A DNA stretch of 64,000 nt from the NCBI GenBank assembly GCA_041395565.1, contig JAWLAI010000005.1, positions 248,001 to 312,000 of the forward strand, in the 5' to 3' direction. Origin of the DNA: Pseudomonadota bacterium. Its GTDB lineage: Bacteria; Pseudomonadota; Gammaproteobacteria; UBA9214. The translations under genes were made by a program, and so were the position numbers. The notes beneath the pieces were generated by a model. That model did not search any database. It worked only from the letters and a program-made list of their open reading frames with translations, and was not told the origin of the DNA. Shown in pieces: positions 52,161-61,353 of the stretch; within the stretch, counting starts at the first letter, position 1; each line of letters begins with the position of its first letter.

Positions 52161-53015
52161 ATGACGGACATCGACGCACCCCTCATTACCGAGTCGGCCG
52201 TAACCACTACGGACCGTTTCGCGCTCACCCTGTTCTTCGCGCTGGCGATTCACGCCATCATCATCCTGGGCATCACCTTCGGCCTGCATGACGAACCTCC
52301 GCCGGCAAACATGCTTCCTACGCTTGATATCACCGTCTCCAACCGCAACACGCCGCCGCCCGAGGAAGCCGACTACCTGGCGCAGACCAGCCAGGACGGC
52401 GGTGGCAACGTCAGCGAAAAGATCAAGCCGGTACTGGCCGTGCCGGAACAGGCCCCCGCGGTCAGGCCGCAGCAACCGCAACAGTCCCCGACGCAGGTCG
52501 TGACCGCGCCCGCAGCCGACATCCAGGTGCACCAGGACAAAACCGACAGCCCCGCTGAGGAAAAGCCCGACCTCACTGCCACGGAGCTGATCGAACGCAG
52601 CATGGAAATGGTCAATCTCAGCGAACAGCTCAGCGAAACCATGCAGGCCTATGCCAAGCGGCCCAAGCAGATATTCGTCTCGGCACGGACCCAGGAGTTC
52701 AGATACGCGAATTACATGGCGGAATGGGTCAGTAAGGTCGAGCGGGTGGGAAACCTGAACTACCCCGATGAAGCACGCCGGACCGGGATCTCCGGCAAGC
52801 TTATGCTGGACGTGGCACTCAATGCCGATGGAACCGTGCGCGATATCAGGATCCTGCGTCCATCCGGCTATGCCGTAATCGACGAGGCGGCCATCCGGAT
52901 CGTAAACCTCGCCGCACCGTTCGCGCCGTTCCCGCCGGAGATCCGCAAAAACGCCGATATCCTGCATATCACACGAACCTGGGAGTTCTCGACCGACCGC
53001 CTGCAGAGTCACTGA
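52161..53015 (+). CDS. tonB: TonB protein
   Basis: The start at 52161 gives 284 residues. There is an N-terminal transmembrane helix (about 20-40, FALTLFFALAIHAIIILGI), a Pro/Gln-rich spacer (about 50-135), a helical segment, and the C-terminal TonB domain (about 200-284) with NLNYPDEARRTGISGKLMLDV and a closing strand. TonB transduces proton-motive force from ExbB-ExbD to outer-membrane transporters. exbB and exbD are not in the window. Gene position next to yqgE matches the Pseudomonas tonB3 arrangement. Confidence 0.92.
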   Translation: MTDIDAPLITESAVTTTDRFALTLFFALAIHAIIILGITFGLHDEPPPANMLPTLDITVSNRNTPPPEEADYLAQTSQDGGGNVSEKIKPVLAVPEQAPAVRPQQPQQSPTQVVTAPAADIQVHQDKTDSPAEEKPDLTATELIERSMEMVNLSEQLSETMQAYAKRPKQIFVSARTQEFRYANYMAEWVSKVERVGNLNYPDEARRTGISGKLMLDVALNADGTVRDIRILRPSGYAVIDEAAIRIVNLAAPFAPFPPEIRKNADILHITRTWEFSTDRLQSH

Positions 53016-53017
53016 GA

Positions 53018-53041
53018 CCGGGCGCTGATCCCGGCGCCCGG
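53018..53041 (+). other. GC-rich hairpin just after tonB
   Basis: An 8-bp stem (53018-53025 with 53034-53041) with an 8-base loop begins three bases after the tonB stop, without a T tract. It may be a partial terminator between tonB and yqgE. Confidence 0.45.
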
Positions 53042-53087
53042 CAGCCAAGGCTTGAAGGCGACCGGTACTCTGCCCGATACTATATAC

Positions 53088-53651
53088 ATGACTTATCCAG
53101 GCTCATTGAGTAATCACTTCCTGATCGCCATGCCGACGCTGGAAGACCCGAATTTCCATCACACCACGACCTATATCTGCGAACACGACGAGAACGGCGC
53201 ACTGGGCGTGGTCATCAACCGCCCGCTGGACATCCAGCTGGGCGAGATTCTCCTGCACATGGATATCCACACCGATGACATCGGTGTCGCATCGCAACCG
53301 GTGTACATGGGCGGCCCGGTGCAGAGCGATCGCGGTTTCGTGCTGCATCAGCCACCTGGCGACTGGGAGGCAACCCTCAAGGTCACGGACGAAGTCGGCA
53401 TCACCTCTTCACGCGACATCCTCGCCGCCATCGCCGCGGGCAAGGGGCCGCACAACGCCCTCGTGACCCTCGGCTACGCCGGCTGGGGCGCCGGCCAGCT
53501 GGAACAGGAGCTGGCTGCCAATACCTGGCTGAGCGGGCCTGCCAGCATGGACATCGTCTTCCGCACGCCACCCGAACGCCGCTGGCTGGCGGCCGCCGCG
53601 CTGATCGGCGTCGATCTGCACCTGCTGAGCAGCGAACCGGGACATGCCTGA
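53088..53651 (+). CDS. YqgE/AlgH family protein
   Basis: The ATG at 53088 gives 187 residues, the same length as E. coli YqgE; a TTG at 53052 is an alternative. The family signature is clear: LSNHFLIAMPTLEDPNFHHTT, CEHDENGALGVVINRP, VYMGGPV and a late WLAAAALIGVDLHLLS. The fold is known but the function is not settled. It overlaps ruvX by eight bases and belongs to the yqgE-ruvX-pyrR-pyrB-pyrC' unit. Confidence 0.94.
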   Translation: MTYPGSLSNHFLIAMPTLEDPNFHHTTTYICEHDENGALGVVINRPLDIQLGEILLHMDIHTDDIGVASQPVYMGGPVQSDRGFVLHQPPGDWEATLKVTDEVGITSSRDILAAIAAGKGPHNALVTLGYAGWGAGQLEQELAANTWLSGPASMDIVFRTPPERRWLAAAALIGVDLHLLSSEPGHA

Positions 53652-54108
53652 GCCGTTGCGCACGAGCAGCCATAACCAGCACCGCGGCGATCGGCTGAAA
53701 TTGCAGACCCTGCTCGGATTCGACTACGGCCGCCGGCGCATCGGCATCGCGGTTGGCCAGGAGGTCACCCGGACCGCAACCGCGCTGTGCACCGTCCTGT
53801 CGAACAACGGCGCGCCGGACTGGGGACGCCTTGCCGAACTGATTGCCGAGTGGCAGCCGCAGGCGCTGGTCGTCGGGTTGCCCTATCACGCCGATGGCAG
53901 CGATTCCGAGATGACCAGGGCTGCGCGCAGTTTCGCGCGCCAGCTGGAACAGCGGTTCGAACTCCCTGTGCATACCATGGACGAGCGCCTCAGCTCGCGC
54001 AGCGCGGCCGCACTACAGCAGCGCAGCGCACCTGCCGCGGCGGCCGGCAAGGACGCCATCGCCGCCAGGATCATTCTGCAGGATTGGCTGGACACGGAGC
54101 AGGCATGA
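53644..54108 (+). CDS. ruvX: Holliday junction resolvase-like RuvX
   Basis: The 154-residue RNase H-fold protein has FDYGRRRIGIAVG with the first acid, LVVGLPYHADGS and a later DERLSSRSA. The family acts as a putative Holliday junction resolvase and in 16S rRNA 5'-end maturation. It overlaps yqgE by eight bases and pyrR by four. The N-terminal 18 residues are poorly conserved, so an internal start near residue 19 is possible. Confidence 0.92.
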   Translation: MPEPLRTSSHNQHRGDRLKLQTLLGFDYGRRRIGIAVGQEVTRTATALCTVLSNNGAPDWGRLAELIAEWQPQALVVGLPYHADGSDSEMTRAARSFARQLEQRFELPVHTMDERLSSRSAAALQQRSAPAAAAGKDAIAARIILQDWLDTEQA

Positions 54109-54611
54109 CGGATTTCGACGACATACCCGCCATCCTCGACGAAATGGCGACAGCACTCAGGCACCTGATCGAGCAAACCGGACGTGCCGATGTCGCGATA
54201 GTAGGCATACACACCGGGGGAGTATGGGTCGCCAATCAGCTGCAGCAACGGCTTGGCCTCACCGGCACACCAGGCAGCCTCGACATCTCGTTCTACCGCG
54301 ACGATTTCACGCGTATCGGCATGAACCCGGTGGTTAAACCATCGCAGTTGCCGTTCAGCATCGACGACCGTCACATCATCCTGGTCGATGACGTCCTGCA
54401 CACCGGACGCACGATCCGTGCCGCACTCAACGAGTTGTTCGACTACGGCCGACCGGCATCCATCATACTGGCAACCCTGATCGATCGGGGTGGCCGCGAA
54501 CTGCCCATTGCCGCGGATGTCGTCGGCCGCCGCGTTACACTCCAGCCCGGCGAGCAAATCAAGCTGACCGGGCCAGCGCCGCTGCAGCTGGTAATCAGAC
54601 GCAGCGCATGA
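54105..54611 (+). CDS. pyrR: PyrR bifunctional regulator/uracil phosphoribosyltransferase
   Basis: The 168-residue PRT-family protein has the PRPP motif HIILVDDVLHTGRT and IVGIHTGGVWVANQL. PyrR binds uridine nucleotides; in Gram-positives it attenuates pyr mRNA, but here it starts inside ruvX with no leader for attenuation visible. It probably regulates at another level or serves mainly as uracil phosphoribosyltransferase. It overlaps both neighbours by four bases (ATGA), a tight coupling with pyrB. Confidence 0.93.
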   Translation: MTDFDDIPAILDEMATALRHLIEQTGRADVAIVGIHTGGVWVANQLQQRLGLTGTPGSLDISFYRDDFTRIGMNPVVKPSQLPFSIDDRHIILVDDVLHTGRTIRAALNELFDYGRPASIILATLIDRGGRELPIAADVVGRRVTLQPGEQIKLTGPAPLQLVIRRSA

Positions 54612-55582
54612 ACACGCGTGACCTGCAAATCGACAGCACGGGCAGGCTGCGCCATTTTCTCACCATCAGCGGTCTGAATAGGCAGCTGCTGACCGAGATT
54701 CTGGACACCGCGGAATCATTCGCCGGCGTCACCGAGCAGACCGTCAAGAAGGTTCCGCTGCTGCGCGGCAAGACCATCGTCAACCTGTTCTTCGAGGCCA
54801 GCACCCGCACCCGCACCACGTTCGAGCTCGCGGCCAAGCGCCTGTCCGCCGACGTGCTCAACATCAACATCACGCAGTCCAGCGCGGTGAAAGGTGAAAC
54901 ACTGCTCGACACCCTGCGCAACATCGAGGCGATGCACGTCGACATGTTCGTGGTGCGGCACGCCGACAGCGGCGCCGCGCACTTCATTGCCCGCAACGTG
55001 GCCCCGCACACCAGCGTCATCAATGCAGGCGACGGCCGGCACTCGCACCCGACCCAGGCCATGCTGGACATGTTCACCATCCGTCGCGTCAAGGGTCCCG
55101 ACTTCGGTCGGCTGCGCGTCGCCATCGTCGGCGACATCCTGCACTCGCGCGTGGCGCGCTCGCAGATCCACGCCCTGAACCTGCTCAACACCGGCGAAGT
55201 GCGCATCGTTGCGCCACGCACGCTGATCCCGGCCCACGCCGAATCGCTGGGGGTACGTGTGTTTCACGACCTGCGCGCGGGCATCCAGGACGTCGACGTG
55301 ATCATGATGCTGCGCCTGCAGCACGAACGCATGAAGGGTGCGCTCCTGCCCAGCGAGCACGAATACTACGAGCTGTTCGGACTGACCGAGAAAAAGCTGG
55401 CAAACGCAAGCCCCGACGTCACGGTGATGCATCCGGGGCCGATCAACCGCGGCGTGGAAATGGACTCCGAGGTCGCCGACGGCCCGCGTTCGGTCATCCT
55501 GGAACAGGTCACGCACGGCATTGCCGTGCGCATGGCAGTGATGTCCATGGCCATGCAGCGGCGGCCGGAGGCCCATGCCTGA
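54608..55582 (+). CDS. pyrB: Aspartate carbamoyltransferase catalytic chain
   Basis: The 324-residue enzyme makes N-carbamoyl-aspartate in pyrimidine synthesis. It has the carbamoyl phosphate site FEASTRTRTTFELA, a later HPTQAMLD and the aspartate-loop region MHPGPINRGVE. No pyrI regulatory chain is nearby; instead it overlaps an inactive-looking dihydroorotase by eight bases. In Pseudomonas such PyrB-PyrC' pairs form dodecamers in which PyrC' is needed for assembly, and the same is likely here. Confidence 0.96.
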   Translation: MNTRDLQIDSTGRLRHFLTISGLNRQLLTEILDTAESFAGVTEQTVKKVPLLRGKTIVNLFFEASTRTRTTFELAAKRLSADVLNINITQSSAVKGETLLDTLRNIEAMHVDMFVVRHADSGAAHFIARNVAPHTSVINAGDGRHSHPTQAMLDMFTIRRVKGPDFGRLRVAIVGDILHSRVARSQIHALNLLNTGEVRIVAPRTLIPAHAESLGVRVFHDLRAGIQDVDVIMMLRLQHERMKGALLPSEHEYYELFGLTEKKLANASPDVTVMHPGPINRGVEMDSEVADGPRSVILEQVTHGIAVRMAVMSMAMQRRPEAHA

Positions 55583-56891
55583 CATGTCGCCCGTCAACCG
55601 CAACAAGCAGCTCAGCTTCCACATCCGCGGCGGCCGCGTCATCGACCCGGCAAACGATATCGATGCCGCTGGCGATGTGTTTGTCACACGGGGCAGGATC
55701 GCCGGCCTCGGCGAACCGCCCGCCGGCTTTACGGCCGATGTCACGCTCGAGGCCGGCGGCTGCGTCGTGTGCCCGGGCCTGGTCGATCTCAGCGCGCGGA
55801 TGCGCGAACCCGGCCATGAGCACAAGGCCACCATCGCCACGGAAACCCGGGCCGCGGCCAGTGGCGGCATCACCACGCTGTGCTGCCCGCCCGACACCAA
55901 TCCGGTCATCGACACGCCGGCCGTCGCGGAGCTGATCCGCCTGCGCGCCAGCGAGAGCGGCAAGGCCCGCATCGTGACGCTGGGAGCGCTGACACGCGGC
56001 CTGAGCGGCGAGCAGCTCAGCGAGATGGCCGCCCTGCGCAAGGCCGGCTGCGCGGGCGTCAGTAACGCGCTGCGGCCACTCGCCAACAACCTGGTGCTGC
56101 GCCGAGCGCTGGAGTACGCCGCCACCTTCGACCTGACCGTGTTCCTGTACGCCAGCGACCACTGGCTGGCCAACGATGGCTGCGCACACGAAGGCCGCGT
56201 GGCGACCCGGCTCGGCCTTCCCGGCATACCCGAGGCCGCAGAGACCGCTGCTGTGGCCCATACGCTGGCACTGATCGTGGAAACCGGTGTGCGCGCGCAC
56301 TTCTGCCGCCTGACGACGGGCCGGGCCGCCCGCATGATCGCACGCGCGCGCTTCGACGGACTGCCGGTAACCGCCGACGTCGCGATACCCTATCTGTTCC
56401 TGTCGGAGAACGATCTCAGCGAATTCGACAGCCAGTGCCATGTCCTGCCGCCGTTGCGCACGGTGGAAGATCGCCAGCAGCTGCGCGACGCGTTGCACAG
56501 CGGCACCTTCCAGGCCATCTGCTCGGACCACCAGCCGCACGAGCCGGATGCGAAGATGGGCCCGTTCCCGGCGACCGAGCCGGGCATCTCGGGGCTGGAC
56601 ACACTGCTGCCGCTGGCGCTGCGGCTGGTGGAGGAACGCATTCTCACCCTGCCGCAGCTGATCCAGCGGCTCACCTGCGGACCGGCGCGTATACTCGGCC
56701 TGCCGGCCGGCACCTTGACCGTGGGGGCCGCGGCCGATATCTGCATCTTCGATCCCGAGCATACCTGGTTACTGAATGCCCGCAGCATGCGCAGCCAGGG
56801 GCACAACACCCCTTTTGCGGGCTGGGAAATGAAGGGACGCACCGTACACACCCTGCTGGGCGGCCGGCTGGTATATTCACTGGCGACCTGA
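55575..56891 (+). CDS. Dihydroorotase-like PyrC', probably inactive
   Basis: The 438-residue protein has a dihydroorotase/amidohydrolase fold but has lost the metal site. The canonical DxHxHxREPG reads D71-L-S-A-R-M-R-E-P-G, so both histidines are replaced (Ser73, Arg75). The strand that normally carries a ligand in cHVST reads AHFCRLTT, with Arg in place of His. The late CSDHQPHE Asp is retained. This matches Pseudomonas PyrC', a structural partner of PyrB without activity. A working PyrC must be encoded elsewhere. Confidence 0.9.
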   Translation: MPDMSPVNRNKQLSFHIRGGRVIDPANDIDAAGDVFVTRGRIAGLGEPPAGFTADVTLEAGGCVVCPGLVDLSARMREPGHEHKATIATETRAAASGGITTLCCPPDTNPVIDTPAVAELIRLRASESGKARIVTLGALTRGLSGEQLSEMAALRKAGCAGVSNALRPLANNLVLRRALEYAATFDLTVFLYASDHWLANDGCAHEGRVATRLGLPGIPEAAETAAVAHTLALIVETGVRAHFCRLTTGRAARMIARARFDGLPVTADVAIPYLFLSENDLSEFDSQCHVLPPLRTVEDRQQLRDALHSGTFQAICSDHQPHEPDAKMGPFPATEPGISGLDTLLPLALRLVEERILTLPQLIQRLTCGPARILGLPAGTLTVGAAADICIFDPEHTWLLNARSMRSQGHNTPFAGWEMKGRTVHTLLGGRLVYSLAT

Positions 56892-57021
56892 TTCCGGACG
56901 GCAAGTCCGCGAGCATGACCCGCCAGTCCCGGGGAATACCCGCGCTGAACTTCCGGGGCCGATACCGTTCTGATAACGCGGACCTGCCCGCCACCCCGGG
57001 ATCGACGAGATTGAAAAATCC

Positions 57022-58224
57022 ATGAATCGTGCCGTAGCGAAGACCCATCAACGCAAGTGGCTGCTGTGGCTACCGCTGTTGCTGCTTGCGGCCGGCGCGG
57101 GCTATCTGCTGCTGCCACGGCAGCAGGACGAGGCGCAGCCGGCCTGGAGCACGACACCGGTAACCCGCGGAGACCTGGTGGCCACGGTCTCCGCCACCGG
57201 GACGCTCAACCCGCTGATCACCGTACAGGTGGGCAGCCAGGTATCCGGCACCATCCAGTCGCTCGAAGCCGACTTCAACTCCCCGGTACATGCCGGCGAC
57301 ATCATCGCCCGCATCGAGCCCTCGCTGTTCCGGGCCAAGCTGGCGGAGGCCGAGGCCGACCTGAAGAATGCCCAGGCCCTGCGCGACAAGGCGGCGATCG
57401 CGGTCAGGGAGAAGCGCCGCAATCTCGAGCGTATCAAGGGTCTGCAGGAACGCAAGCTGGTGTCGGACAGCGATATCGACACGGCTCAGTTCGCGCTCGA
57501 CAGCGCCGTCGTCGAATTGCGCGAGAAGGAGGCGGCGGTGGCCAAGGCCGACGCCACGCTCGATCACGAACGTTTCAATCTCGACAACACCATCATCCGG
57601 GCACCGATCGACGGCGTCGTCATCTCGCGCAGTGTCGACGTTGGCCAGACCGTGGCCGCCAGTCTGCAGGCGCCCACACTGTTCACCATCGCCCGTGACC
57701 TGACCCGGATGCAGATAGAAACCGACGTGGACGAGGCCTACATAGGCCAGGTCAAGGCAGGTCAGCCGGTAAACTTCAGCGTGTTCGCCTGGCCTGAGCG
57801 GGAATTCCACGGCGAGCTGGTACAGGTACGGCTGGAACCCAAGGTCGAAGCCGGTGTGGTGAAATACAACTGCGTCATCCAGGTCGACAACAAGGATCTC
57901 GCGCTCAAGCCCGGCATGACCGCCACCGTGTCGATCGAGGTTGACCGCCGGAGCGATGTCCTCAAGGTCGCGAACGAGGCATTGCGTTTCGTGCCCGAGC
58001 TGCCGGCAACCGAACTGGCGCGCCTGCGGCGGGAGCTTGCCAGCGGTGAATCCATGGTGTGGATACCGTCGGCCTCCGGGCTGGAACCCCGCAAGGTCAG
58101 CACCGGCTTGGCTGGAGAGAAGGAAACCGAGATCAGCGGCACGGGCATTACCGAGGGCTTGTCCGCGGCCATCCCCGTGCGCAAGGATGCCGGCGGCCGC
58201 TTCCGCGGCATCAGCCTGTTCTGA
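57022..58224 (+). CDS. MacA-like periplasmic adaptor
   Basis: The 400-residue membrane-fusion protein has an N-terminal transmembrane anchor (about 13-32), a barrel-sandwich region (VGSQVSGTIQSLEADFNSPVHAGDIIARIEP split here), a coiled-coil hairpin (about 100-180) and C-terminal beta domains. It would link an inner-membrane ABC transporter to an outer-membrane channel. Genes for the ATPase and permease follow at once. No TolC-type gene is in the window. Confidence 0.9.
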   Translation: MNRAVAKTHQRKWLLWLPLLLLAAGAGYLLLPRQQDEAQPAWSTTPVTRGDLVATVSATGTLNPLITVQVGSQVSGTIQSLEADFNSPVHAGDIIARIEPSLFRAKLAEAEADLKNAQALRDKAAIAVREKRRNLERIKGLQERKLVSDSDIDTAQFALDSAVVELREKEAAVAKADATLDHERFNLDNTIIRAPIDGVVISRSVDVGQTVAASLQAPTLFTIARDLTRMQIETDVDEAYIGQVKAGQPVNFSVFAWPEREFHGELVQVRLEPKVEAGVVKYNCVIQVDNKDLALKPGMTATVSIEVDRRSDVLKVANEALRFVPELPATELARLRRELASGESMVWIPSASGLEPRKVSTGLAGEKETEISGTGITEGLSAAIPVRKDAGGRFRGISLF

Positions 58225-58227
58225 GAC

Positions 58228-58905
58228 ATGACCGGCCCCGTTATTCAAATGGCCGGCGTGCACAAGACCTACGCCATGGATGGCGTCCAGGTACACGCGC
58301 TGCGCGGCGTCGACCTGGCGGTCGGCGCGGGCGAATATGTCGCCATCATGGGCACCTCCGGCTCCGGCAAGTCGACGCTGATGAACATCATGGGCTGCCT
58401 GGATCTACCCGACAGCGGCAGCTACCGACTCAACGGCGAGGATGTCACCCGCCTCGATGCGGACCAGCTCGCGACGATCCGCAACCGGTCCATCGGTTTC
58501 GTATTCCAGAACTTCAACCTGCTGGCACGGACCAGCGCCCTGGACAACGTGGAGATGCCGCTGGTCTACGCCGGCATCGACCGGCAGACGCGGCACGCCC
58601 GCGCCCGCACCATGCTGGAACGCATGGGGCTGGCCGACCGCACCGGCCACCTGCCAAGCCAGCTTTCCGGCGGCCAGCAGCAACGGGTCGCGCTGGCACG
58701 GGCCTTGGTCACGGAACCTGCCCTGCTGCTCGCTGACGAGCCTACCGGCAACCTCGACAGTACGACCAGCAGTGAAATACTCGCCATCCTCGATGCGCTG
58801 AATAACCGTGACGGGGTGACCATTGTGCTGATCACGCATGAAGCCGATGTCGCCGCCCGCGCCCGGCGCCAGCTGATCATGCACGACGGCCGGCTGCAGG
58901 ACTGA
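58228..58905 (+). CDS. ABC transporter ATPase, MacB-type N part
   Basis: The 225-residue ATPase of the LolD/MacB subfamily has Walker A GTSGSGKS (42-49), a Q-loop in FVFQNFNLLA, signature LSGGQQQRVALARA, Walker B LLLADEP and a downstream His (ITHE). In MacB of E. coli the ATPase and permease are fused; here they are separate genes with a one-base gap. Substrate could be peptides, macrolides, siderophores or lipoproteins. Confidence 0.94.
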   Translation: MTGPVIQMAGVHKTYAMDGVQVHALRGVDLAVGAGEYVAIMGTSGSGKSTLMNIMGCLDLPDSGSYRLNGEDVTRLDADQLATIRNRSIGFVFQNFNLLARTSALDNVEMPLVYAGIDRQTRHARARTMLERMGLADRTGHLPSQLSGGQQQRVALARALVTEPALLLADEPTGNLDSTTSSEILAILDALNNRDGVTIVLITHEADVAARARRQLIMHDGRLQD

Positions 58906-58906
58906 G

Positions 58907-60121
58907 ATGATCTGGTCCACGGCATTTTCCCTGGCGCTGCGTTCGCTCTGGCGTAACAAGGTCAGGGCGATGCTCACCGCGCTGGGCGTCATCATCGGCG
59001 TGGGCTCGGTAATCGCCATGCTGGCTGTCGGCGCCGGCGCACAGCAGCGCATCGCCAGCCAGCTGGAAAGTATGGGCAGCTCCAGCCTGACGGTGCGCTC
59101 GGGCAGTGTGACCCGTGGCGGCGTGCGCACCGGTACCGGCACGACGACCACGCTGACCGCGGCAGACGCGGAGGCCATCGCCGGGCTGCCGAACGTCACC
59201 GGCGCTGTCCCAAGCGTGCGTGGCAGCGCCCAGGCACGCTACAGTGGCAGCAACTGGGGCACCGCGATCGAGGGCGTCACGCCTGACTTCGTGACAGTGC
59301 GGAACTGGCCGCTGGCCGAGGGTGAATTCTTCAGTGCGCGCCAGTTGCAGGCGGCCGACCACGTGTGCGTGCTCGGGCAGACGGTGGCGCGCGAGCTGTT
59401 CGGCCTGGTCAGCCCGGTGGGCAAGACGATTGTCATCAAGGGGCTGGCCTGCCGTGTACTGGGCGTGCTGACAGGGAAAGGCGCGAGTGCGCACGGCACG
59501 GATCAGGACGATACCATCGTTGCACCGCTGACTACCGTGCAGCGCAAGCTGCTGGGTATCGACTATGTCCACACCATCGAGATTCAGACGGCAGGCGCGG
59601 AAGCAGCCAGCGCGGCCTATACCGAGGTCAAGCGCCTGCTGCGCCTACGACACCGCCTGCAGTCCGGCCAGGACGATGACTTCCGCATCTTCAACCGGGC
59701 CGAGCTGGCGCAAACCGCTGCAACCAGCGCCAGCGTGTTCACCTGGCTTCTCGGCTCGATAGCGTCGGTATCCCTGCTGGTGGGCGGCATCGGCATCATG
59801 AACATCATGCTGGTCTCGGTCACCGAACGCACCCGCGAGATCGGCATCCGCATGGCGCTGGGCGCACGCCGCCGCGACATACTCTGGCAATTCCTGCTGG
59901 AAGCACTGGTACTCAGCGGTGCCGGCGGGCTGCTGGGCGTGCTGTTCGGGGTCGTCACGGCGCTTACCCTGGGCCAGTTGTCTCAGTTTCAGATCGACAT
60001 CAAACCCTGGTCCGTGATACTGGCCTTTTCCTTCGCTGCCGTCATCGGCATATTCTTCGGACTACACCCGGCACGCAAGGCCTCGCGTCTGCAGCCGATC
60101 GAAGCGTTACGCTACGAGTAG
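58907..60121 (+). CDS. ABC transporter permease, MacB-type
   Basis: The 404-residue protein has one N-terminal transmembrane helix (about 17-40), a large periplasmic MacB-like core (about 45-270) and three C-terminal helices (FtsX fold, with GGIGIMNIMLVSVTERTREIGIRMALGARR split by convention). It completes the macA-like, ATPase, permease operon. The same operon type can export antibiotics, siderophores or signals; sequence alone does not decide. No strong terminator follows. Confidence 0.93.
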   Translation: MIWSTAFSLALRSLWRNKVRAMLTALGVIIGVGSVIAMLAVGAGAQQRIASQLESMGSSSLTVRSGSVTRGGVRTGTGTTTTLTAADAEAIAGLPNVTGAVPSVRGSAQARYSGSNWGTAIEGVTPDFVTVRNWPLAEGEFFSARQLQAADHVCVLGQTVARELFGLVSPVGKTIVIKGLACRVLGVLTGKGASAHGTDQDDTIVAPLTTVQRKLLGIDYVHTIEIQTAGAEAASAAYTEVKRLLRLRHRLQSGQDDDFRIFNRAELAQTAATSASVFTWLLGSIASVSLLVGGIGIMNIMLVSVTERTREIGIRMALGARRRDILWQFLLEALVLSGAGGLLGVLFGVVTALTLGQLSQFQIDIKPWSVILAFSFAAVIGIFFGLHPARKASRLQPIEALRYE

Positions 60122-60153
60122 CAGCCTCCCGAAGTGCGGTCTGTGAGCGGCGC

Positions 60154-60363
60154 TCAGTGGCAGCACAGCGGGCAGATATTGATACGCAGCTTTTCCATCC
60201 TGCTGCAAACCCGGGCACGGATCCTGTCAAGACAGGCCAGCAGCGTACCGTACAGGAATTGCGCGCGGGCTGCCTGTGCCCGGCGCAGCATCTGATCGTA
60301 GGCTGCCCACGGGAACCGTTGCATGTCGCTGTAAGCTGTATCCATGTCGTGGTGATTTTCCAT
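60154..60363 (-). CDS. Small protein with C-terminal CPLCCH, hypothetical
   Basis: The 69-residue frame starts at an ATG (60363) with AGGAAA eight bases upstream. It has acidic/His-rich start MENHHDMD, an amphipathic Arg/Ala-rich helix (QMLRRAQAARAQFLYGTLLA) and a C-terminal Cys cluster CPLCCH. Rather little supports it beyond the site and composition. The Cys/His tail could bind metal. The frame extends upstream to 60570 but that part has no ribosome-binding site. Confidence 0.5.
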   Translation of the reverse strand: MENHHDMDTAYSDMQRFPWAAYDQMLRRAQAARAQFLYGTLLACLDRIRARVCSRMEKLRINICPLCCH

Positions 60364-60684
60364 TGCCGGGTTTCCTGATCGTTCGAATGCGATTCTCACA
60401 CGCGATGCTGCCGGCAGCAACCCGACAGTAACGCAGCCGCTGCTATCAGGCAATGCCAAGGGGGAAAAAGTACACGAAGGTATAGCACAGCACGTGCCAC
60501 CGTATTCGCTGGCGCAGGAACAGCGATGGTGCATGCGCGCACCGCACAGGTGCGGCTGACAGCATGCCACCGTACACGCTACGGCCAGCCAACCTTACCG
60601 CTGCAACAGCACGCCCGCATCACACCGTGCCGCGGCATGTTTGCATGGAAACATGCCGGCATGCAGGCCGGCAGCGCAGCCGGC
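60364..60684. other. Intergenic region with rsmD 3' hairpin
   Basis: About 320 bases without a supported gene. A perfect 9-bp hairpin (60634-60642 with 60649-60657, loop GCATGG) lies 27 bases after the rsmD stop on the minus strand, without a T tract. The rest shows nothing recognisable. Confidence 0.55.
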
Positions 60685-61263
60685 TCAGGTTGCCGCTGCA
60701 GCGCTGCGCCGTATCAACCGGTAACTGACCTGCCCGGCGCAGCGTTCGCGATACGGCAGCCAGTTGGCAGGCAAGTCGGGCTGCGTGTCCTTTGCCGTTT
60801 CCAGGTACACCCATGCGTCGTTCGTCAACCAGCCCCGGCTCTCGAGCAGCCGGATGCACTCGGGCAGCAAACCGGCACGGAACGGCGGATCGACGAACAC
60901 GATATCGAAAGGACGCGGCGCCGCGGCCAACCATAGCAGCGCATCGGCCTCGATCACCTCGATCTGCCCGCCGCCCAGCCGATCGATCTGCTCGCGCAGC
61001 ATGCGCACGGCGCGCGTATCGCGCTCGATCAGCACGCACCGACCCGCACCGCGTGATGCCGCTTCGATCCCCAGGGCGCCGCTGCCGGCAAACAGGTCGA
61101 GACAGGCGGCGCCGTGAATGACCGGCGCCAACCAGTTGAACAGCGTTTCGCGCACGCGGTCGGGGGTCGGACGCAGCCCCGGCAGCGGCACGAATGCCAG
61201 CTTGCGCCCACGCCAGCTGCCGCCAATGATCCGGAGCTGGCTGAATGATGACCGTGTCGCCAT
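60685..61263 (-). CDS. rsmD: 16S rRNA m2G966 methyltransferase
   Basis: The start at 61263 (MATRSSFSQLRIIGG) is preferred over upstream ATGs because it matches family N termini. The 192-residue SAM-dependent enzyme methylates G966 of 16S rRNA. Motifs: LRIIGGSWRGRKL, the SAM site LDLFAGSGALGIEA, and the catalytic VDPPF. It lies next to the M16 peptidase pair, as in Pseudomonas, though here an LTD protein is inserted between them. Confidence 0.94.
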   Translation of the reverse strand: MATRSSFSQLRIIGGSWRGRKLAFVPLPGLRPTPDRVRETLFNWLAPVIHGAACLDLFAGSGALGIEAASRGAGRCVLIERDTRAVRMLREQIDRLGGGQIEVIEADALLWLAAAPRPFDIVFVDPPFRAGLLPECIRLLESRGWLTNDAWVYLETAKDTQPDLPANWLPYRERCAGQVSYRLIRRSAAAAT

Positions 61264-61353
61264 GTCTGCGATCATCCATGAAGTCGGCAACGGCGTCGAG
61301 CGCCGCCGCAGCGGGCGGAGCACGGACCACTGCGCACTCCGCCCGCCACACGC

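Noticed and set aside
54000..54110. PyrR-binding attenuator before pyrR
   Set aside because: pyrR overlaps ruvX by four bases, and no leader hairpin or terminator is present.
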